The notes under the pieces were generated by a model. That model saw only the letters and a list, made by a program, of their open reading frames with translations, ran no database searches and was not told where the DNA came from. A DNA stretch of 64,000 bases from positions 50,668 to 114,667 of the forward strand of contig CANMMP010000006.1 of the NCBI GenBank assembly GCA_947499125.1. Reading direction: 5' to 3'. This DNA comes from an uncultured Pontibacter sp. (GTDB lineage: Bacteria; Bacteroidota; Bacteroidia; Cytophagales; Hymenobacteraceae). How positions within the stretch are numbered: the stretch's first letter is position 1; the number at the start of each line of letters is the position of its first letter. Below, in pieces: positions 17,375 to 26,984 of this stretch. The position numbers and the translations under genes were made by a program.

Positions 17375-17382
17375 TACCTTTG
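17375..17382 (+). promoter_or_regulatory. Predicted -7 element of the monooxygenase gene
   Basis: TACCTTTG matches TAnnTTTG and lies 23 bases before the start codon. The leader would be very short. Confidence 0.45.
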
Positions 17383-17405
17383 CAGCAGAACTATAAAAGC
17401 AAACC

Positions 17406-18548
17406 ATGAAAGTTATAGTTGTTGGCGGCGGAATTGGCGGACTGTGTGCGGCGATTGCCCTGCAGAAGCAAGGGGTAGAAACTAAAGTATACGAAGCTGC
17501 CCCGGAGTTAAAGCCTGTTGGTGCAGGCGTAGGCCTTGCTGCCAATGCAATCCAGGGGCTGGCCAGGCTTGGCGTAGCCGATGCTGTAATTGCCCGCGGC
17601 AAAGAACTGGATGCCCTGACGATATTTGACGAACACAACAACATCATCACGAACCAGGATACACGGCCGCTCAGCCGCAAGTATGGCATCAGTAACTTTG
17701 TAATCCATCGCGCCGACCTGCACGATGTGCTGGCTCAAAACCTGCAACCTGACACTTTATTTCTGAACAAACGCTGCCAACGTATAGACCAGAAGAGCAA
17801 CCAGGTAACTGTATACTTTACAGACGGAACACACGAAACCGCTGACCTGCTGATAGCTGCCGATGGCATAAACTCTGTAGTAAGGCAACAATTGTTGCCG
17901 GAAAGCAAGCCCCGCTATGCCGGCTATACTTGCTGGCGCGGCATAATACATAACCCGGGCGTAGAGCTGAACACGATGATATCTGCTGAAACCTGGGCGC
18001 CGCAGGGGCGTGTAGGCATGGCGCTTTTGCCCGGAAACAGAATTTACTGGTATGTCTGCATTAACGCACCTGAGCAGGACGAACGCATGCGCCAGATGAC
18101 CCCAACCCAATTAGCAGAACATTTTAGAGGTGTACATGAACCGGTGCAGCAAGTGTTGGCTGCTACAAAGCCAGATGAACTTATCTGGGGAGATATAAAC
18201 GACCTGAAGCCCTTAAAGAAGCATGTGTACAACTGCATTGTGCTGCTGGGTGATGCTGCGCATGCTACTACGCCTAATATGGGGCAAGGTGCCTGTCAGG
18301 CTATTGAAGATGCGGTGGTGTTGGGGCAATGCCTGGAGCAGGAGCAAAGTATAACCAAAGCTTTAACCAACTACGAAAAGCGCAGAATAGACAGAACAAC
18401 CAAAGTTATACGGTTGTCGCGTTTGCTGGGCTGGGTTGGGCAATGGGAGAACCCCCTATTAATAAAGGTACGCAATACGGTTTTCAGAGCTACACCTGAG
18501 TTTGTGACCCAGCGACAAATGGAAGACCTGTATAAGGTGGACTTTTAA
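17406..18548 (+). CDS. FAD-dependent monooxygenase (PHBH family)
   Basis: A 380-residue flavoprotein hydroxylase. The N-terminal Rossmann motif VVGGGIGGLCAAIAL binds the ADP part of FAD, the DG motif lies in LIAADGINSVVRQ, and the GD motif in LLGDAAHATTPNMGQGACQA binds the ribityl chain. This set defines class A NAD(P)H-dependent monooxygenases such as salicylate or 3-hydroxybenzoate hydroxylases and TetX-like enzymes. Substrate cannot be read from the sequence, and no catabolic operon surrounds it. It sits alone after a repeat island. Confidence 0.9.
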   Translation: MKVIVVGGGIGGLCAAIALQKQGVETKVYEAAPELKPVGAGVGLAANAIQGLARLGVADAVIARGKELDALTIFDEHNNIITNQDTRPLSRKYGISNFVIHRADLHDVLAQNLQPDTLFLNKRCQRIDQKSNQVTVYFTDGTHETADLLIAADGINSVVRQQLLPESKPRYAGYTCWRGIIHNPGVELNTMISAETWAPQGRVGMALLPGNRIYWYVCINAPEQDERMRQMTPTQLAEHFRGVHEPVQQVLAATKPDELIWGDINDLKPLKKHVYNCIVLLGDAAHATTPNMGQGACQAIEDAVVLGQCLEQEQSITKALTNYEKRRIDRTTKVIRLSRLLGWVGQWENPLLIKVRNTVFRATPEFVTQRQMEDLYKVDF

Positions 18549-18608
18549 TGTAGCTGTGCCGTTCTTTTTTCGTTATTTTACGCTAATAGCATTCTTAAAA
18601 CCTGCCTC

Positions 18609-19103
18609 ATGAAAAATATCCTGCTTCTGTTAGTTATAGTTTTAACCCTCTCCGGGTGCAATAGCGGGAATGATCAGTTCCTGGAAAAGTTGGAGGCAGC
18701 AGTAACTTCTGAAGAGAAAAATGCGAAAGGCTATACCACTATAAACATGGCAGAATTCACCGAATTTGAGTGGGACACGCTTTATTATTTCCAGGAAGGT
18801 GAAAACCCGCGCAACATTGCAGATATAATAGGTATAAGGTGGGACGGGCCGGATGTGCCTGGCGGCCATAGCAGGCTTTTGTTTGTAAAGGATGGCCAGG
18901 TAGCCAGTTTTGCCGATTACGATCTTGTTGAGTTTCCGCTACGTGTATTTGGCTGCAACAAAGACAGGTGGGTTTATCCGCGCGAGCGCAGCACTTTTGC
19001 CACCTTTAAGTACTGCCAGGGCGATACCGAACAATACGCTTTTATACCGGAGCCTTGTCTGCCAAACATAAGCGAACTACAGAACAGCAAATGCCCCAAA
19101 TAA
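18609..19103 (+). CDS. Hypothetical lipoprotein
   Basis: A 164-residue lipoprotein. The signal MKNILLLLVIVLTLSGC gives a clear lipobox with Cys17, so it is membrane-anchored outside the cytoplasm. The mature part contains FTEFEWDTLYYF, IGIRWDGPDVPGG, a DGQVASFADYD hairpin and two later Cys (CNKDRW and KYCQGD) plus a Cys near the C-terminus. The EFEWDTLYYF motif recurs in small uncharacterised lipoproteins, but I cannot assign a function. It follows the monooxygenase gene by 60 bases. Confidence 0.78.
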   Translation: MKNILLLLVIVLTLSGCNSGNDQFLEKLEAAVTSEEKNAKGYTTINMAEFTEFEWDTLYYFQEGENPRNIADIIGIRWDGPDVPGGHSRLLFVKDGQVASFADYDLVEFPLRVFGCNKDRWVYPRERSTFATFKYCQGDTEQYAFIPEPCLPNISELQNSKCPK

Positions 19104-19121
19104 ACCTTTCAGGTTTTATAC

Positions 19122-19658
19122 TTAGCAGCTTATACTTGCCTGCGCATCAGGGTTTAGTATTTTCCAACGGATCAGTTCATCCTCAACGCTAACCTGTTCC
19201 ATTCCTAATTTCTCGAGCACCCTGGCAGAAGCTTTGTTATTTAACAGGCATCGTGCTGTAACTGCTTTTATGCCCGGTTGTTGAAAAGCCCAGTTTACCA
19301 AGCCTTTAGCAACTTCAAATCCATAGCCGTTTTTCTGCGCCTGCGTTATAATGGCGTAGCCAATATCCACAGCTCCTTCAGCGTTAGGTAAGCCTTTAAA
19401 ACCGGCATCGCCAATTACAGTCATGCTTTGCCGGTGTACCACCATATACGACTCAAAACCTGTTGGCTCAGGCACTTTTTCAAGGTTGGTGATGATCTTC
19501 GGGAAGGTTTCTATCGCTTCCTGGTCTGGCCAGTAGGGGCTAAGTTGAAAACCAAGCTCTTGAAGTATAGTTGTAGCGCCGCCCATCAGCAGTTTAGTGA
19601 CCTCTAATGTAAAGGGCACAAGTATAAGTCTTTCGGTGCGGATAGGTTGTGTGGCCAT
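19122..19658 (-). CDS. GNAT family N-acetyltransferase
   Basis: A 178-residue GNAT enzyme of the RimJ/RimL-like group. It opens with TERLILVPFTLE (the RLxLR-type start). The acetyl-CoA-binding region is near residues 105-145 (GYAIITQAQKNGYGFEVAKG), followed by VTARCLLNNKASARVLEKLGM, a typical C-terminal GNAT motif with the Asn and the LEKLGF-type ending. The acceptor substrate is unknown. It converges with the lipoprotein gene and lies 59 bases downstream of the cell-wall amidase gene on the same strand. Confidence 0.9.
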   Translation of the reverse strand: MATQPIRTERLILVPFTLEVTKLLMGGATTILQELGFQLSPYWPDQEAIETFPKIITNLEKVPEPTGFESYMVVHRQSMTVIGDAGFKGLPNAEGAVDIGYAIITQAQKNGYGFEVAKGLVNWAFQQPGIKAVTARCLLNNKASARVLEKLGMEQVSVEDELIRWKILNPDAQASISC

Positions 19659-19717
19659 AGTTTTATAGTGCTGGCTTAATGCCGGCAGCGCGTGTAAGTA
19701 TAGTTCTGCAAATGTAG

Positions 19718-20734
19718 TTATTCTTTACTGGCTTTATAGTCTGCCATAATACCTTCGCAGAGCCAGTTGGCCAGAGCCTGCCTGTTGTTAGGTATAACAA
19801 AGCGGCGCTGGTCTTTTTCATTTTTAATGTTGCCCAGTTCCACAAACACGGTAGGCGGGTGACTATACTTTACCACATATAAACTGCTGCGAGGCTTCAC
19901 AGTGCCAAAGTAGTCGCGGTTGGGTTGGTAACGGTTATACTTTGCTGTTAACACGCCGTGTATCTGTTCTGCCAGCGCTAATCCTGCAGGGCTGTTCTCG
20001 TGGTGGTAAAAGAAAACATCAATGTTCTGGCCTTTGCTGCGGCTATCAATATGCACCGAAAGCATGCGCTGGTGTGCGCCTTTGTGCTTTAAGTATAACC
20101 TGTTTATGTCGGCAACGCGGGTTCGCAAACGCTGCACCTGGCCATGTGGTACCGGCTCCCCGAAATAACTTACTTCATCATTATCCATTTTCAGGATGTT
20201 TTCGTCGCGTATGCCGTCATCGGGGTCCTGGATGATCATGTAAACCGTAGCACCATGTTCCATCAGGCGTCGGGCCAGCCGTATAGTTACATCATATGCA
20301 TATTCGTCTTCGCTGAGCTGGTATGGGCCATACTTACCGATCGCCCCCGGGTCGGGACCGCTGTGGCCAGCCAGCAAATAATAAACGGTGCCCTGCAACT
20401 GATTGTCCAGTAGTTCAACGCGTTCATAGTCTTTGCCAAACAGTGGTTCTGTTATAAAAGTGGGGGCTGCTTTAGCCAGTTTGCTGGTGGCTGCACTACC
20501 CGTAGCGCCTTCGGGCAGCAAATAGGTTTTGCCGGCATACAGGCTGTTGTCCTGGCCCAGGTTGGGTTGGTTAAGCTCAATAAACGATTGGAAATGTTGC
20601 GAAGGATCAAGGCCGTGGCGGCGAAGCAGCAAATAAATACCATCGCCTTGTTGGGCTACAACCTCCGTCTGGCTTTGGCTGAACAGGGGCGTAGCGCTGA
20701 GGAAAAGGGTGAAGAAAACGATAAGTGTCCGCAA
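19718..20734 (-). CDS. N-acetylmuramoyl-L-alanine amidase (Amidase_3) with LysM-like N-terminus
   Basis: A 338-residue exported enzyme predicted to cleave the amide bond between MurNAc and the stem peptide. The signal peptide ends at FSQ (residue 20). Residues ~23-75 have LysM-like features (GDGIYLLLRRHG, YAGKTYLLP). The catalytic domain shows the zinc ligands His124 (AGHSGPDPGAIG), Glu144 (SEDEYAYD) and His228 (LSVHIDS), with PTVFVELGNIKN at the end. The catalytic Glu is expected in the last motif. No partner division gene is adjacent. Confidence 0.88.
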   Translation of the reverse strand: MRTLIVFFTLFLSATPLFSQSQTEVVAQQGDGIYLLLRRHGLDPSQHFQSFIELNQPNLGQDNSLYAGKTYLLPEGATGSAATSKLAKAAPTFITEPLFGKDYERVELLDNQLQGTVYYLLAGHSGPDPGAIGKYGPYQLSEDEYAYDVTIRLARRLMEHGATVYMIIQDPDDGIRDENILKMDNDEVSYFGEPVPHGQVQRLRTRVADINRLYLKHKGAHQRMLSVHIDSRSKGQNIDVFFYHHENSPAGLALAEQIHGVLTAKYNRYQPNRDYFGTVKPRSSLYVVKYSHPPTVFVELGNIKNEKDQRRFVIPNNRQALANWLCEGIMADYKASKE

Positions 20735-20908
20735 GGATTTTATGTTTTAGGTCTTACTATCTCTTACGAATGGATAGGGTGAAAAATTTTACAGGGCTGT
20801 AACTTATTCAGCAGTAAGATTAAAGTTATACTTTTTAGATGGTTTTGCAAAGAGGGGAATTTCTGGTTTAGGTATAGTTGCTGTGAATTTTAATCCGCGA
20901 GCAACAGC

Positions 20909-21949
20909 TTATTCTATTAAATCTTTTATAGTTTGCTTTAAACCAAATTTGCGAAGTGTTTTAATAATAGCCATGCCTGCATAATACTTAATCCCTTTCG
21001 GGGAAATAAAGTATAGCCATCGCATTTTTTCAAACTTCTTTATGTAGCTAATTGCTTCTTTGTAATCATTTGTAACTATAAAATGCTCTGTACTGCCAGG
21101 TTCAAACACAGCCTTTACGAACTCATTTCCTGTATTCAGTTTAAAACCATTTGTGCCGAGAAGGTTAGTTAATGAGGTTAAGGTAAAGTGAAATGTATGC
21201 GCAATGTGGAAGTACTTCAGGATATTCAAATCATAGCCTTTGTGCATTTGCTTCAGGCTGGGGATCTCAATATATATTTTCGTTTGAGGATGACTGATGC
21301 CTTTGATCTGGTTTAGTTCTTCTTTCAGATCAAGAAGGTGCTCCAGCACATGAGAGTAAATAATTATATCAGGTTTAAAAGCCGGTTTAAAATCTTTAAG
21401 ATTAGTGTTATGAAGGTCTAAACTATAGTTGTTGATGCCATAAGCCAGGTAGTCGGTGCCTAAATCTACGCCTTGCGTTTTATACCCCTTCTCTTTAAAA
21501 TATTGCAGAATTCCTCCTGCTCCACAGCCCACTTCCAACACCGTTTTAGTTGACTCATCCAGCAATTTGTGCTCTTTTAAATAACTATAGATTTTTTCTC
21601 CTTGTGCGTATTGTTGCTTAAAGAATGCCTCTGTAGGTTCCTCTTTACCTAAGTATAGCTTCCTGTATTCAAGCCTGTAAAACTCGTTATATGAAGGTTG
21701 ATTCAACCGTGGGTTTACAGACAAAAGACCACAGCCCCGGCAAATACATACAGGATAATAAAAGCCATAGCGGTCCCTTTCACTTATTAAATCAAAATTT
21801 GCAGAAGCACAAATAGGGCAGTTATCCAGTTTCTCATATTTGTATATGCCTGCTTGTATTTTTGATTGGATATCATTCTTGGTTTGCTGCTGAAGCTGGT
21901 TTAGCCATAATTCTGTTTTACCATTATTCTGTAACCTCGGGAGCAGCAT
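20909..21949 (-). CDS. Class I SAM-dependent methyltransferase with zinc-ribbon N-terminus
   Basis: A 346-residue methyltransferase. The N-terminal zinc ribbon has Cys44/Cys47 (CPIC) and Cys70/Cys73 (CRGC), the SAM-binding motif I is VLEVGCGAGG at 138-147, and IIYSHVLEHLLD provides motif III. Zinc-ribbon methyltransferases of this type often act in polysaccharide or surface-glycan modification, but there is no glycan cluster here. The gene is AT-richer than its neighbours (frequent AAA, TTT, ATA codons), so recent acquisition is possible. Confidence 0.88.
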   Translation of the reverse strand: MLLPRLQNNGKTELWLNQLQQQTKNDIQSKIQAGIYKYEKLDNCPICASANFDLISERDRYGFYYPVCICRGCGLLSVNPRLNQPSYNEFYRLEYRKLYLGKEEPTEAFFKQQYAQGEKIYSYLKEHKLLDESTKTVLEVGCGAGGILQYFKEKGYKTQGVDLGTDYLAYGINNYSLDLHNTNLKDFKPAFKPDIIIYSHVLEHLLDLKEELNQIKGISHPQTKIYIEIPSLKQMHKGYDLNILKYFHIAHTFHFTLTSLTNLLGTNGFKLNTGNEFVKAVFEPGSTEHFIVTNDYKEAISYIKKFEKMRWLYFISPKGIKYYAGMAIIKTLRKFGLKQTIKDLIE

Positions 21950-22034
21950 GTTAGCGTGTTATAGTTAAATTACTTACAAAAATTGCAAGATAAGCATCTG
22001 AAGTGTATTGTCAACAGCATAGCGTTGCCACTAA

Positions 22035-22062
22035 TAAAAAATGGGGACCCGGAAGTCCCCAT
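22035..22062 (-). terminator. Terminator of asd
   Basis: Perfect 8-bp stem ATGGGGAC/GTCCCCAT (22041-22062) with a 6-base loop. On the minus strand it is followed by six T. It lies 93 bases beyond the asd stop. Confidence 0.75.
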
Positions 22063-22154
22063 CAGTTAGTTTCTAGACTTTAGAGTCCGAAAAGCTGTAA
22101 TTCTATTTAAGCCAGTCTTTTGTCCTTTGTCAAAAATTCTTTTGTCAAAAGAAA

Positions 22155-23144
22155 CTACACCAGTTCATGCTTCACCAGATACTCCGCAATTTGCACGGCA
22201 TTGGTAGCAGCACCTTTACGCAGGTTATCGGCCACAATCCACATGTTTATAGTTCGTGGCTGCGTTTCGTCTAAACGAACACGGCCAACTAACACCTCAT
22301 CTTTGCCGTGGGCATCTTTCGGCATCGGGTATTGCAGGTTTTTTACGTCGTCTACTACCTTCACGCCTTCGGTTTGGCCTAAAATGCGGTAAACCTCATC
22401 CAGCGTGAAATCCTTCTCAAACTCTACGTTAACAGACTCCGAGTGGCCGCCCATTACCGGTATGCGCACTGCTGTAGCCGTTACCCTGATAGAGTCGTCG
22501 CCCATGATCTTCTTGGTTTCCAGGATCATTTTCATCTCCTCTTTGGTGTAACCGTTGTCGGTAAACACATCAATATGCGGCAACACATTCAGGTCTATAG
22601 TATAAGGGTAAGCTTTCTCGCCTTCTTTACCTTCACGCTCGTTCATTAGCTGCTCCACAGCCTTCACGCCCGTGCCTGTTACTGACTGGTAGGTGCTCAC
22701 AACTATACGCTTTGCCTTCAGCTCTTCGTGCAGTTTGTTCAGGGCAACTACCATTTGTATCGTAGAGCAGTTCGGATTGGCAATTATCTTATCTTCTTTC
22801 GTAAGTTCTTTAGCGTTTATCTCCGGCACTACCAGCTTTTTAGTTGGGTCCATGCGCCATGCTGATGAGTTGTCAACTACAACGGTACCAACTTCAGCAA
22901 ATTTCGGGGCCCACTCCGTAGAGGTGCTGCCGCCAGCCGAGAAAATGGCAATTTGCGGGGCAGCCGCGATCGCGTCCTGCATCCCGATAACCTTTATCTG
23001 TTTACCCTTAAACTCCATCTGTTTACCAACAGATCTCTCAGAAGCAACCAACATCAACTCTGTTACCGGGAAGTCGCGCTCCGCCAGTACTTTCAAAATT
23101 TCGCCGCCTACCAATCCGGTGGCGCCTACTACTGCTACTTTCAT
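22155..23144 (-). CDS. asd: Aspartate-semialdehyde dehydrogenase
   Basis: Reduces L-aspartyl-4-phosphate to the semialdehyde, feeding lysine, diaminopimelate, threonine and methionine synthesis. The 329-residue protein has the N-terminal NADP-binding loop VGATGLVGGEIL, DNSSAWRMD, and the catalytic Cys126 in NPNCSTIQM. The later SVTGTGVKAVEQL and RIPVMGGHSESV motifs are typical of the family and include the active-site His. Length is normal. It stands alone on the minus strand with its own terminator. Confidence 0.96.
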   Translation of the reverse strand: MKVAVVGATGLVGGEILKVLAERDFPVTELMLVASERSVGKQMEFKGKQIKVIGMQDAIAAAPQIAIFSAGGSTSTEWAPKFAEVGTVVVDNSSAWRMDPTKKLVVPEINAKELTKEDKIIANPNCSTIQMVVALNKLHEELKAKRIVVSTYQSVTGTGVKAVEQLMNEREGKEGEKAYPYTIDLNVLPHIDVFTDNGYTKEEMKMILETKKIMGDDSIRVTATAVRIPVMGGHSESVNVEFEKDFTLDEVYRILGQTEGVKVVDDVKNLQYPMPKDAHGKDEVLVGRVRLDETQPRTINMWIVADNLRKGAATNAVQIAEYLVKHELV

Positions 23145-23413
23145 TTAGGGTATGTATTTAATTGTTTAATGGCTTGATGGTTGAGTTTTTGTCAGAATCA
23201 GGATTTTCAGGATTTATGGATGAACAGGATTAAAACTCATTCAGTCAAAATTCTCTAACTCTCCAACTCTTTAACTAACCAATCTGCCTCTCGTAATAGT
23301 TCTAAACTATAAAACCGAACTCCCAGACCTCACAGTGTTTTTAATCCTGTGAGCGTCTACAGGTCTGCTCACGCGGGTGCAAATTACGTAAGTTTTTACC
23401 ACAATTTCTGCGC

Positions 23414-25996
23414 ATGAAACAAACTTTACTTATTCTGTTCCTGATGTTTCCGCTATTGGTACAGGCGCAGCTGCAAGACGATTTCTCTGATGGCAACTTC
23501 ATCCAAAACCCAACCTGGGCCGGCGATGCGGGCAGTTTTATAGTTAACGCCCAGAACCAACTACAAAGTAACGGCCTGGCCGTAACCGGAACTACGCTGC
23601 AACTTGTTACGCCGTCGCAAGCTATAGTTGGCACCACCTGGGAATTCTGGGCAAACCTGAAGCTGGCAACTTCCGCTACCAACTACACCGACGTATACCT
23701 TGTAGCCGACAAACAAGACCTTAATGCTGCCGATTTGAACGGCTACTTTGTACGCATCGGTAACACCACCGACGAAGTTAGCCTGTACCGGAAAGATACC
23801 GGCAAAGCAGCTGTCATGATCATAAACGGGCAGGATAATACTGTAGCTACCACCAATAATGTAGTGCGCGTGCGCGTAAACCGAACTATAAACTATAGCT
23901 GGGAGCTAAGTATAGATGTAACCGGCACCGGGCAAAGTTTTGTGAGTCAGGGTACGGTAACAGATGCCACATATAAGCGATCAGGTTACTTTGGTATGTT
24001 GCTGAAATACACATCTGCGAACAGTAAAAACTTTTACTTTGATGATCTTAGTATTACCGATGCGCAACCGCCTATTTTAGAAGAGCTACAAACCATATCC
24101 ACACAGGAAGTGAGTTTATACTTTAACGAACCGCTTTCACCGCAGCAGGCTCAAACTATAGCCAACTACACGCTTAACGGAACTATAAAACCAACTATAG
24201 CCGAGCTCACCGAAGCCGGAACTGTACGTCTTGTGTTTGCGCAGAACTTTAGCGCTGGCAATAACACACTAACTATAAACAACCTGCAGGATTTATACGG
24301 AAACACGCTGAGCAGCCCCATCACACGCAACTTTAGCTTTACTCCGCCTGCCGTAACGCCCAATTATAACGAACTGCTGATAACCGAAATAATGGCCGAC
24401 GAAACACCTGCAGTTGGCCTGCCTGCACAGGAGTATATTGAATTATACAACCCGACTGATAAGGTGCTGAATTTACAAGGTGTAAAACTATCGGATGCTA
24501 CCTCAACTACCACTTTACCTAATATGCAGCTTTTGCCCGGAGAGTATGCCGTAGTAGTGCCCAATGCGCAGGTAGCTAATTTTACGCAGTACGGTAAGGT
24601 AATCGGCATCAGCAACTTTCCGGGACTGAACAATACAGGCGAGTTGTTGCAATTGAGGCAACCTAACGGCAAGCTGATCTATGCAGTGAACTACAGCGAT
24701 GCCTGGTACAAAGATGCGGCAAAACGAGAAGGTGGCTGGAGCCTGGAAATGATAGATGTAACCAACCCCTGCGCCGGCTCTGACAACTGGGTAGCTTCTG
24801 TCGCTCCCAAAGGCGGCACACCTGCTCAACCAAACTCCGTAGCAGCCTCCCGACCAGATAACACTGCGCCAACTATAACAGATGCCAATGCCATATCACC
24901 TACTCAGGTTTTACTAAGGTTTAATGAGCGCTTGGATAGCACCCGGGCTGCAACGATAGCCAACTATAGTATTAGCCCAACTATAACTATAGCTAATGTG
25001 CAGGTGCAAGGGCCGCTGTTTACGGAAGTTATACTTATACTTGGTTCGCCATTGCAGGAAAAGCAACTTTATATTATAGCCGCTACAGGAATAACCGACT
25101 GTGCCGGAAACCTGCCTTCTCAACCACTAACAGCAACTGTAGCCTTGCCTTCAGTACCTGAGCCCGGCGATGTGGTGATAAATGAGATACTTTTCAACCC
25201 GCGACCTAATGGGGTAGACTTTGTAGAACTGGTAAATCGCAGTGAAAAATACATCAGCCTGAAGGATTGGAAACTGGCCAACACCAGCGGCGATACAATA
25301 AGCAACATTAAGACTATAACTACTGCTAACTACGTGTTGGCCCCGAATGAATATGTAGTACTCACTTCCAATACTGATAATATCAAAACCAACTACCCTG
25401 CTGCGAACGATAAAGCTTTCCTGAAAATGGCCAGCCTGCCCAGCTACCCCGACGATGCCGGAACGGTGGTTTTGCTGCAACCCGATGAAAAAATTGCTGA
25501 TCGTTTCAGCTATAGTTCGGATTTGCATCATGCGTTAATTGATGATGTAAATGGCGTGTCGCTGGAACGGATACGACTGGATGGGCCAACTATAGCTACC
25601 AATTTCTACTCTGCGGCAACCACGGTTTTTGCTACACCGGGCTATAAAAATTCCCAATCGCAGGATGGTGTTACGGCGCAGCAACAGTTTGTAGTGGAGC
25701 CACAGGCTTTCTCGCCGGACGGGGATGGCTTTGAAGACTTTACAACTATAAACTATAACACCAGCAAAGCCGGGCAAACTGCCAACATTACCATTTTTGA
25801 TGCACAGGGCCGCGAGGTGCGCAAACTGGTCCGAAACGAACTGCTGGCCGCTGACGGCTTCTTCCGCTGGGATGGCCTGAAACAAGACGGCTCTAAAGCT
25901 GGCATTGGTTATTATATATTCTATATCGAATTATTCGGACTGAACGGCGAGCAAAGCGTGCATAAGGAGAAAGTAGTAGTGGGCGGCAGACTGTAG
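23414..25996 (+). CDS. Secreted lamin-tail-domain protein
   Basis: An 860-residue exported protein. A signal peptide ends at VQAQ (residue 19). A concanavalin/laminin-G-like region (~20-215) is followed by a Big-type Ig domain (~217-310, LYFNEPLSPQQAQTIANYTL), a lamin-tail domain (~318-440, LLITEIMADE), a second Ig domain (~480-575, LLRFNERLDS) and a second lamin-tail domain (~584-720, VVINEILFNP). The C-terminal ~95 residues are FlgD-like (FSPDGDGFEDF ... FRWDGLKQDGSKAGIG). Its role is unknown; surface adhesion or extracellular binding is inferred. It is very rich in AASTATA words. Confidence 0.85.
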   Translation: MKQTLLILFLMFPLLVQAQLQDDFSDGNFIQNPTWAGDAGSFIVNAQNQLQSNGLAVTGTTLQLVTPSQAIVGTTWEFWANLKLATSATNYTDVYLVADKQDLNAADLNGYFVRIGNTTDEVSLYRKDTGKAAVMIINGQDNTVATTNNVVRVRVNRTINYSWELSIDVTGTGQSFVSQGTVTDATYKRSGYFGMLLKYTSANSKNFYFDDLSITDAQPPILEELQTISTQEVSLYFNEPLSPQQAQTIANYTLNGTIKPTIAELTEAGTVRLVFAQNFSAGNNTLTINNLQDLYGNTLSSPITRNFSFTPPAVTPNYNELLITEIMADETPAVGLPAQEYIELYNPTDKVLNLQGVKLSDATSTTTLPNMQLLPGEYAVVVPNAQVANFTQYGKVIGISNFPGLNNTGELLQLRQPNGKLIYAVNYSDAWYKDAAKREGGWSLEMIDVTNPCAGSDNWVASVAPKGGTPAQPNSVAASRPDNTAPTITDANAISPTQVLLRFNERLDSTRAATIANYSISPTITIANVQVQGPLFTEVILILGSPLQEKQLYIIAATGITDCAGNLPSQPLTATVALPSVPEPGDVVINEILFNPRPNGVDFVELVNRSEKYISLKDWKLANTSGDTISNIKTITTANYVLAPNEYVVLTSNTDNIKTNYPAANDKAFLKMASLPSYPDDAGTVVLLQPDEKIADRFSYSSDLHHALIDDVNGVSLERIRLDGPTIATNFYSAATTVFATPGYKNSQSQDGVTAQQQFVVEPQAFSPDGDGFEDFTTINYNTSKAGQTANITIFDAQGREVRKLVRNELLAADGFFRWDGLKQDGSKAGIGYYIFYIELFGLNGEQSVHKEKVVVGGRL

Positions 25997-26159
25997 ACTT
26001 CATTATAGAGCTTGACCTCACAGCGTCTTCAACACCTGTGAGTGTCTTCTTTTGTGGCAATCAAGATTCACAAAAATTTACCCCGCTTATATAGCTGTAA
26101 CTCATTCTCCAATCCCTTAACTTGCGCCACTTTTTTCTGTTATTCAGGATTTTACTTTA

Positions 26160-26981
26160 GTGGAAGAGATCTTATACCTGTGCCTGTTCGCTTTTATGGC
26201 AGGCTTTATAGATGCGGTGGTAGGTGGGGGAGGACTTATTCAGTTGCCGGCGCTGCTTATATTTTTACCGGGAGTACCGTTGGCAACAGCATTTGGTACA
26301 GGCAAGCTGGCTTCTATCGCGGGTACTACATCGGCAATGGTGAAGTATGTGCGCAGCGTTAAGATCAATTACCTGGCTATACTTCCGGCGGCAGTGGCGG
26401 CTTTTGTTTTCTCTTTTCTGGGAGCAAGGGCACTGAGCCATATTGATGCCGACCTGCTTAAGCCGCTTATATTAGTACTGCTTGTACTGGTCGCGATCTA
26501 TACCTTCATTAAGAAAGATTTTGGCAGCCTGCATGCCCCTAAACTGACCGATGCCAAAGAGAAACTATACGGCCTGCTGATTGGTGCTGCCATTGGTTTT
26601 TACGATGGCTTTTTCGGGCCGGGCACAGGCAGTTTTCTGATCTTCATTTTTATAGGCTTGTTTGGGTTCAACTTTCTGGCAGCTTCGGCAGCGGCGAAAG
26701 TGGTGAATGTAGCTACCAATTTATCGGCGCTGATCTACTTTATTTACAAAGGGCATGTGCTTTATGAAGTAGGTATACCAATGGCAATTTGCAGTATTAT
26801 AGGTTCGCAGTTGGGTACGCGCACTGCACTTAAACGGGGAGTGGGTTTTGTTCGGGTACTGTTCCTGGTGGTGGTTTCAGGCATCATTATAAAGTTTGCT
26901 TACGACACCTATGGCAGCGGCGGCTCCGATTTTAAAAAGCTGAGTACAGCCGTAATAGAGTGGGTTGGCCGTAAAAGTTAG
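26160..26981 (+). CDS. TSUP (TauE/SafE) family anion transporter
   Basis: A 273-residue inner-membrane protein with about eight helices of the sulfite exporter TauE/SafE family (YfcA-like). The repeated GF(I)DAVVGGGGLI and GFYDGFFGPGTGSFL motifs, one in each half, mark this family. Members carry sulfite, sulfonates or other organosulfur anions; the substrate here is not determinable. The start is GTG at 26160, because no ATG lies upstream before the first helix. A strong terminator begins 4 bases after the stop. Confidence 0.9.
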   Translation: MEEILYLCLFAFMAGFIDAVVGGGGLIQLPALLIFLPGVPLATAFGTGKLASIAGTTSAMVKYVRSVKINYLAILPAAVAAFVFSFLGARALSHIDADLLKPLILVLLVLVAIYTFIKKDFGSLHAPKLTDAKEKLYGLLIGAAIGFYDGFFGPGTGSFLIFIFIGLFGFNFLAASAAAKVVNVATNLSALIYFIYKGHVLYEVGIPMAICSIIGSQLGTRTALKRGVGFVRVLFLVVVSGIIIKFAYDTYGSGGSDFKKLSTAVIEWVGRKS

Positions 26982-26984
26982 GGC

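Larger units (their letters stand above)
16587..17405. other. Gene-free repeat island (~0.8 kb)
   Basis: No credible open frame. The region has at least a dozen AASTATA words, a degenerate direct repeat pair (16664, 16703), a stretch around 16840-16960 resembling decayed GC-rich intergenic repeat, a 20-base palindrome (17037) and four REP-like hairpins (17109-17311). A promoter box for the monooxygenase gene lies at its right end. Confidence 0.8.

Noticed and set aside
16587..17405. Possible CRISPR array or insertion sequence
   Set aside because: The hairpin units are irregularly spaced, inverted and diverged, with no regular spacers and no transposase frame.
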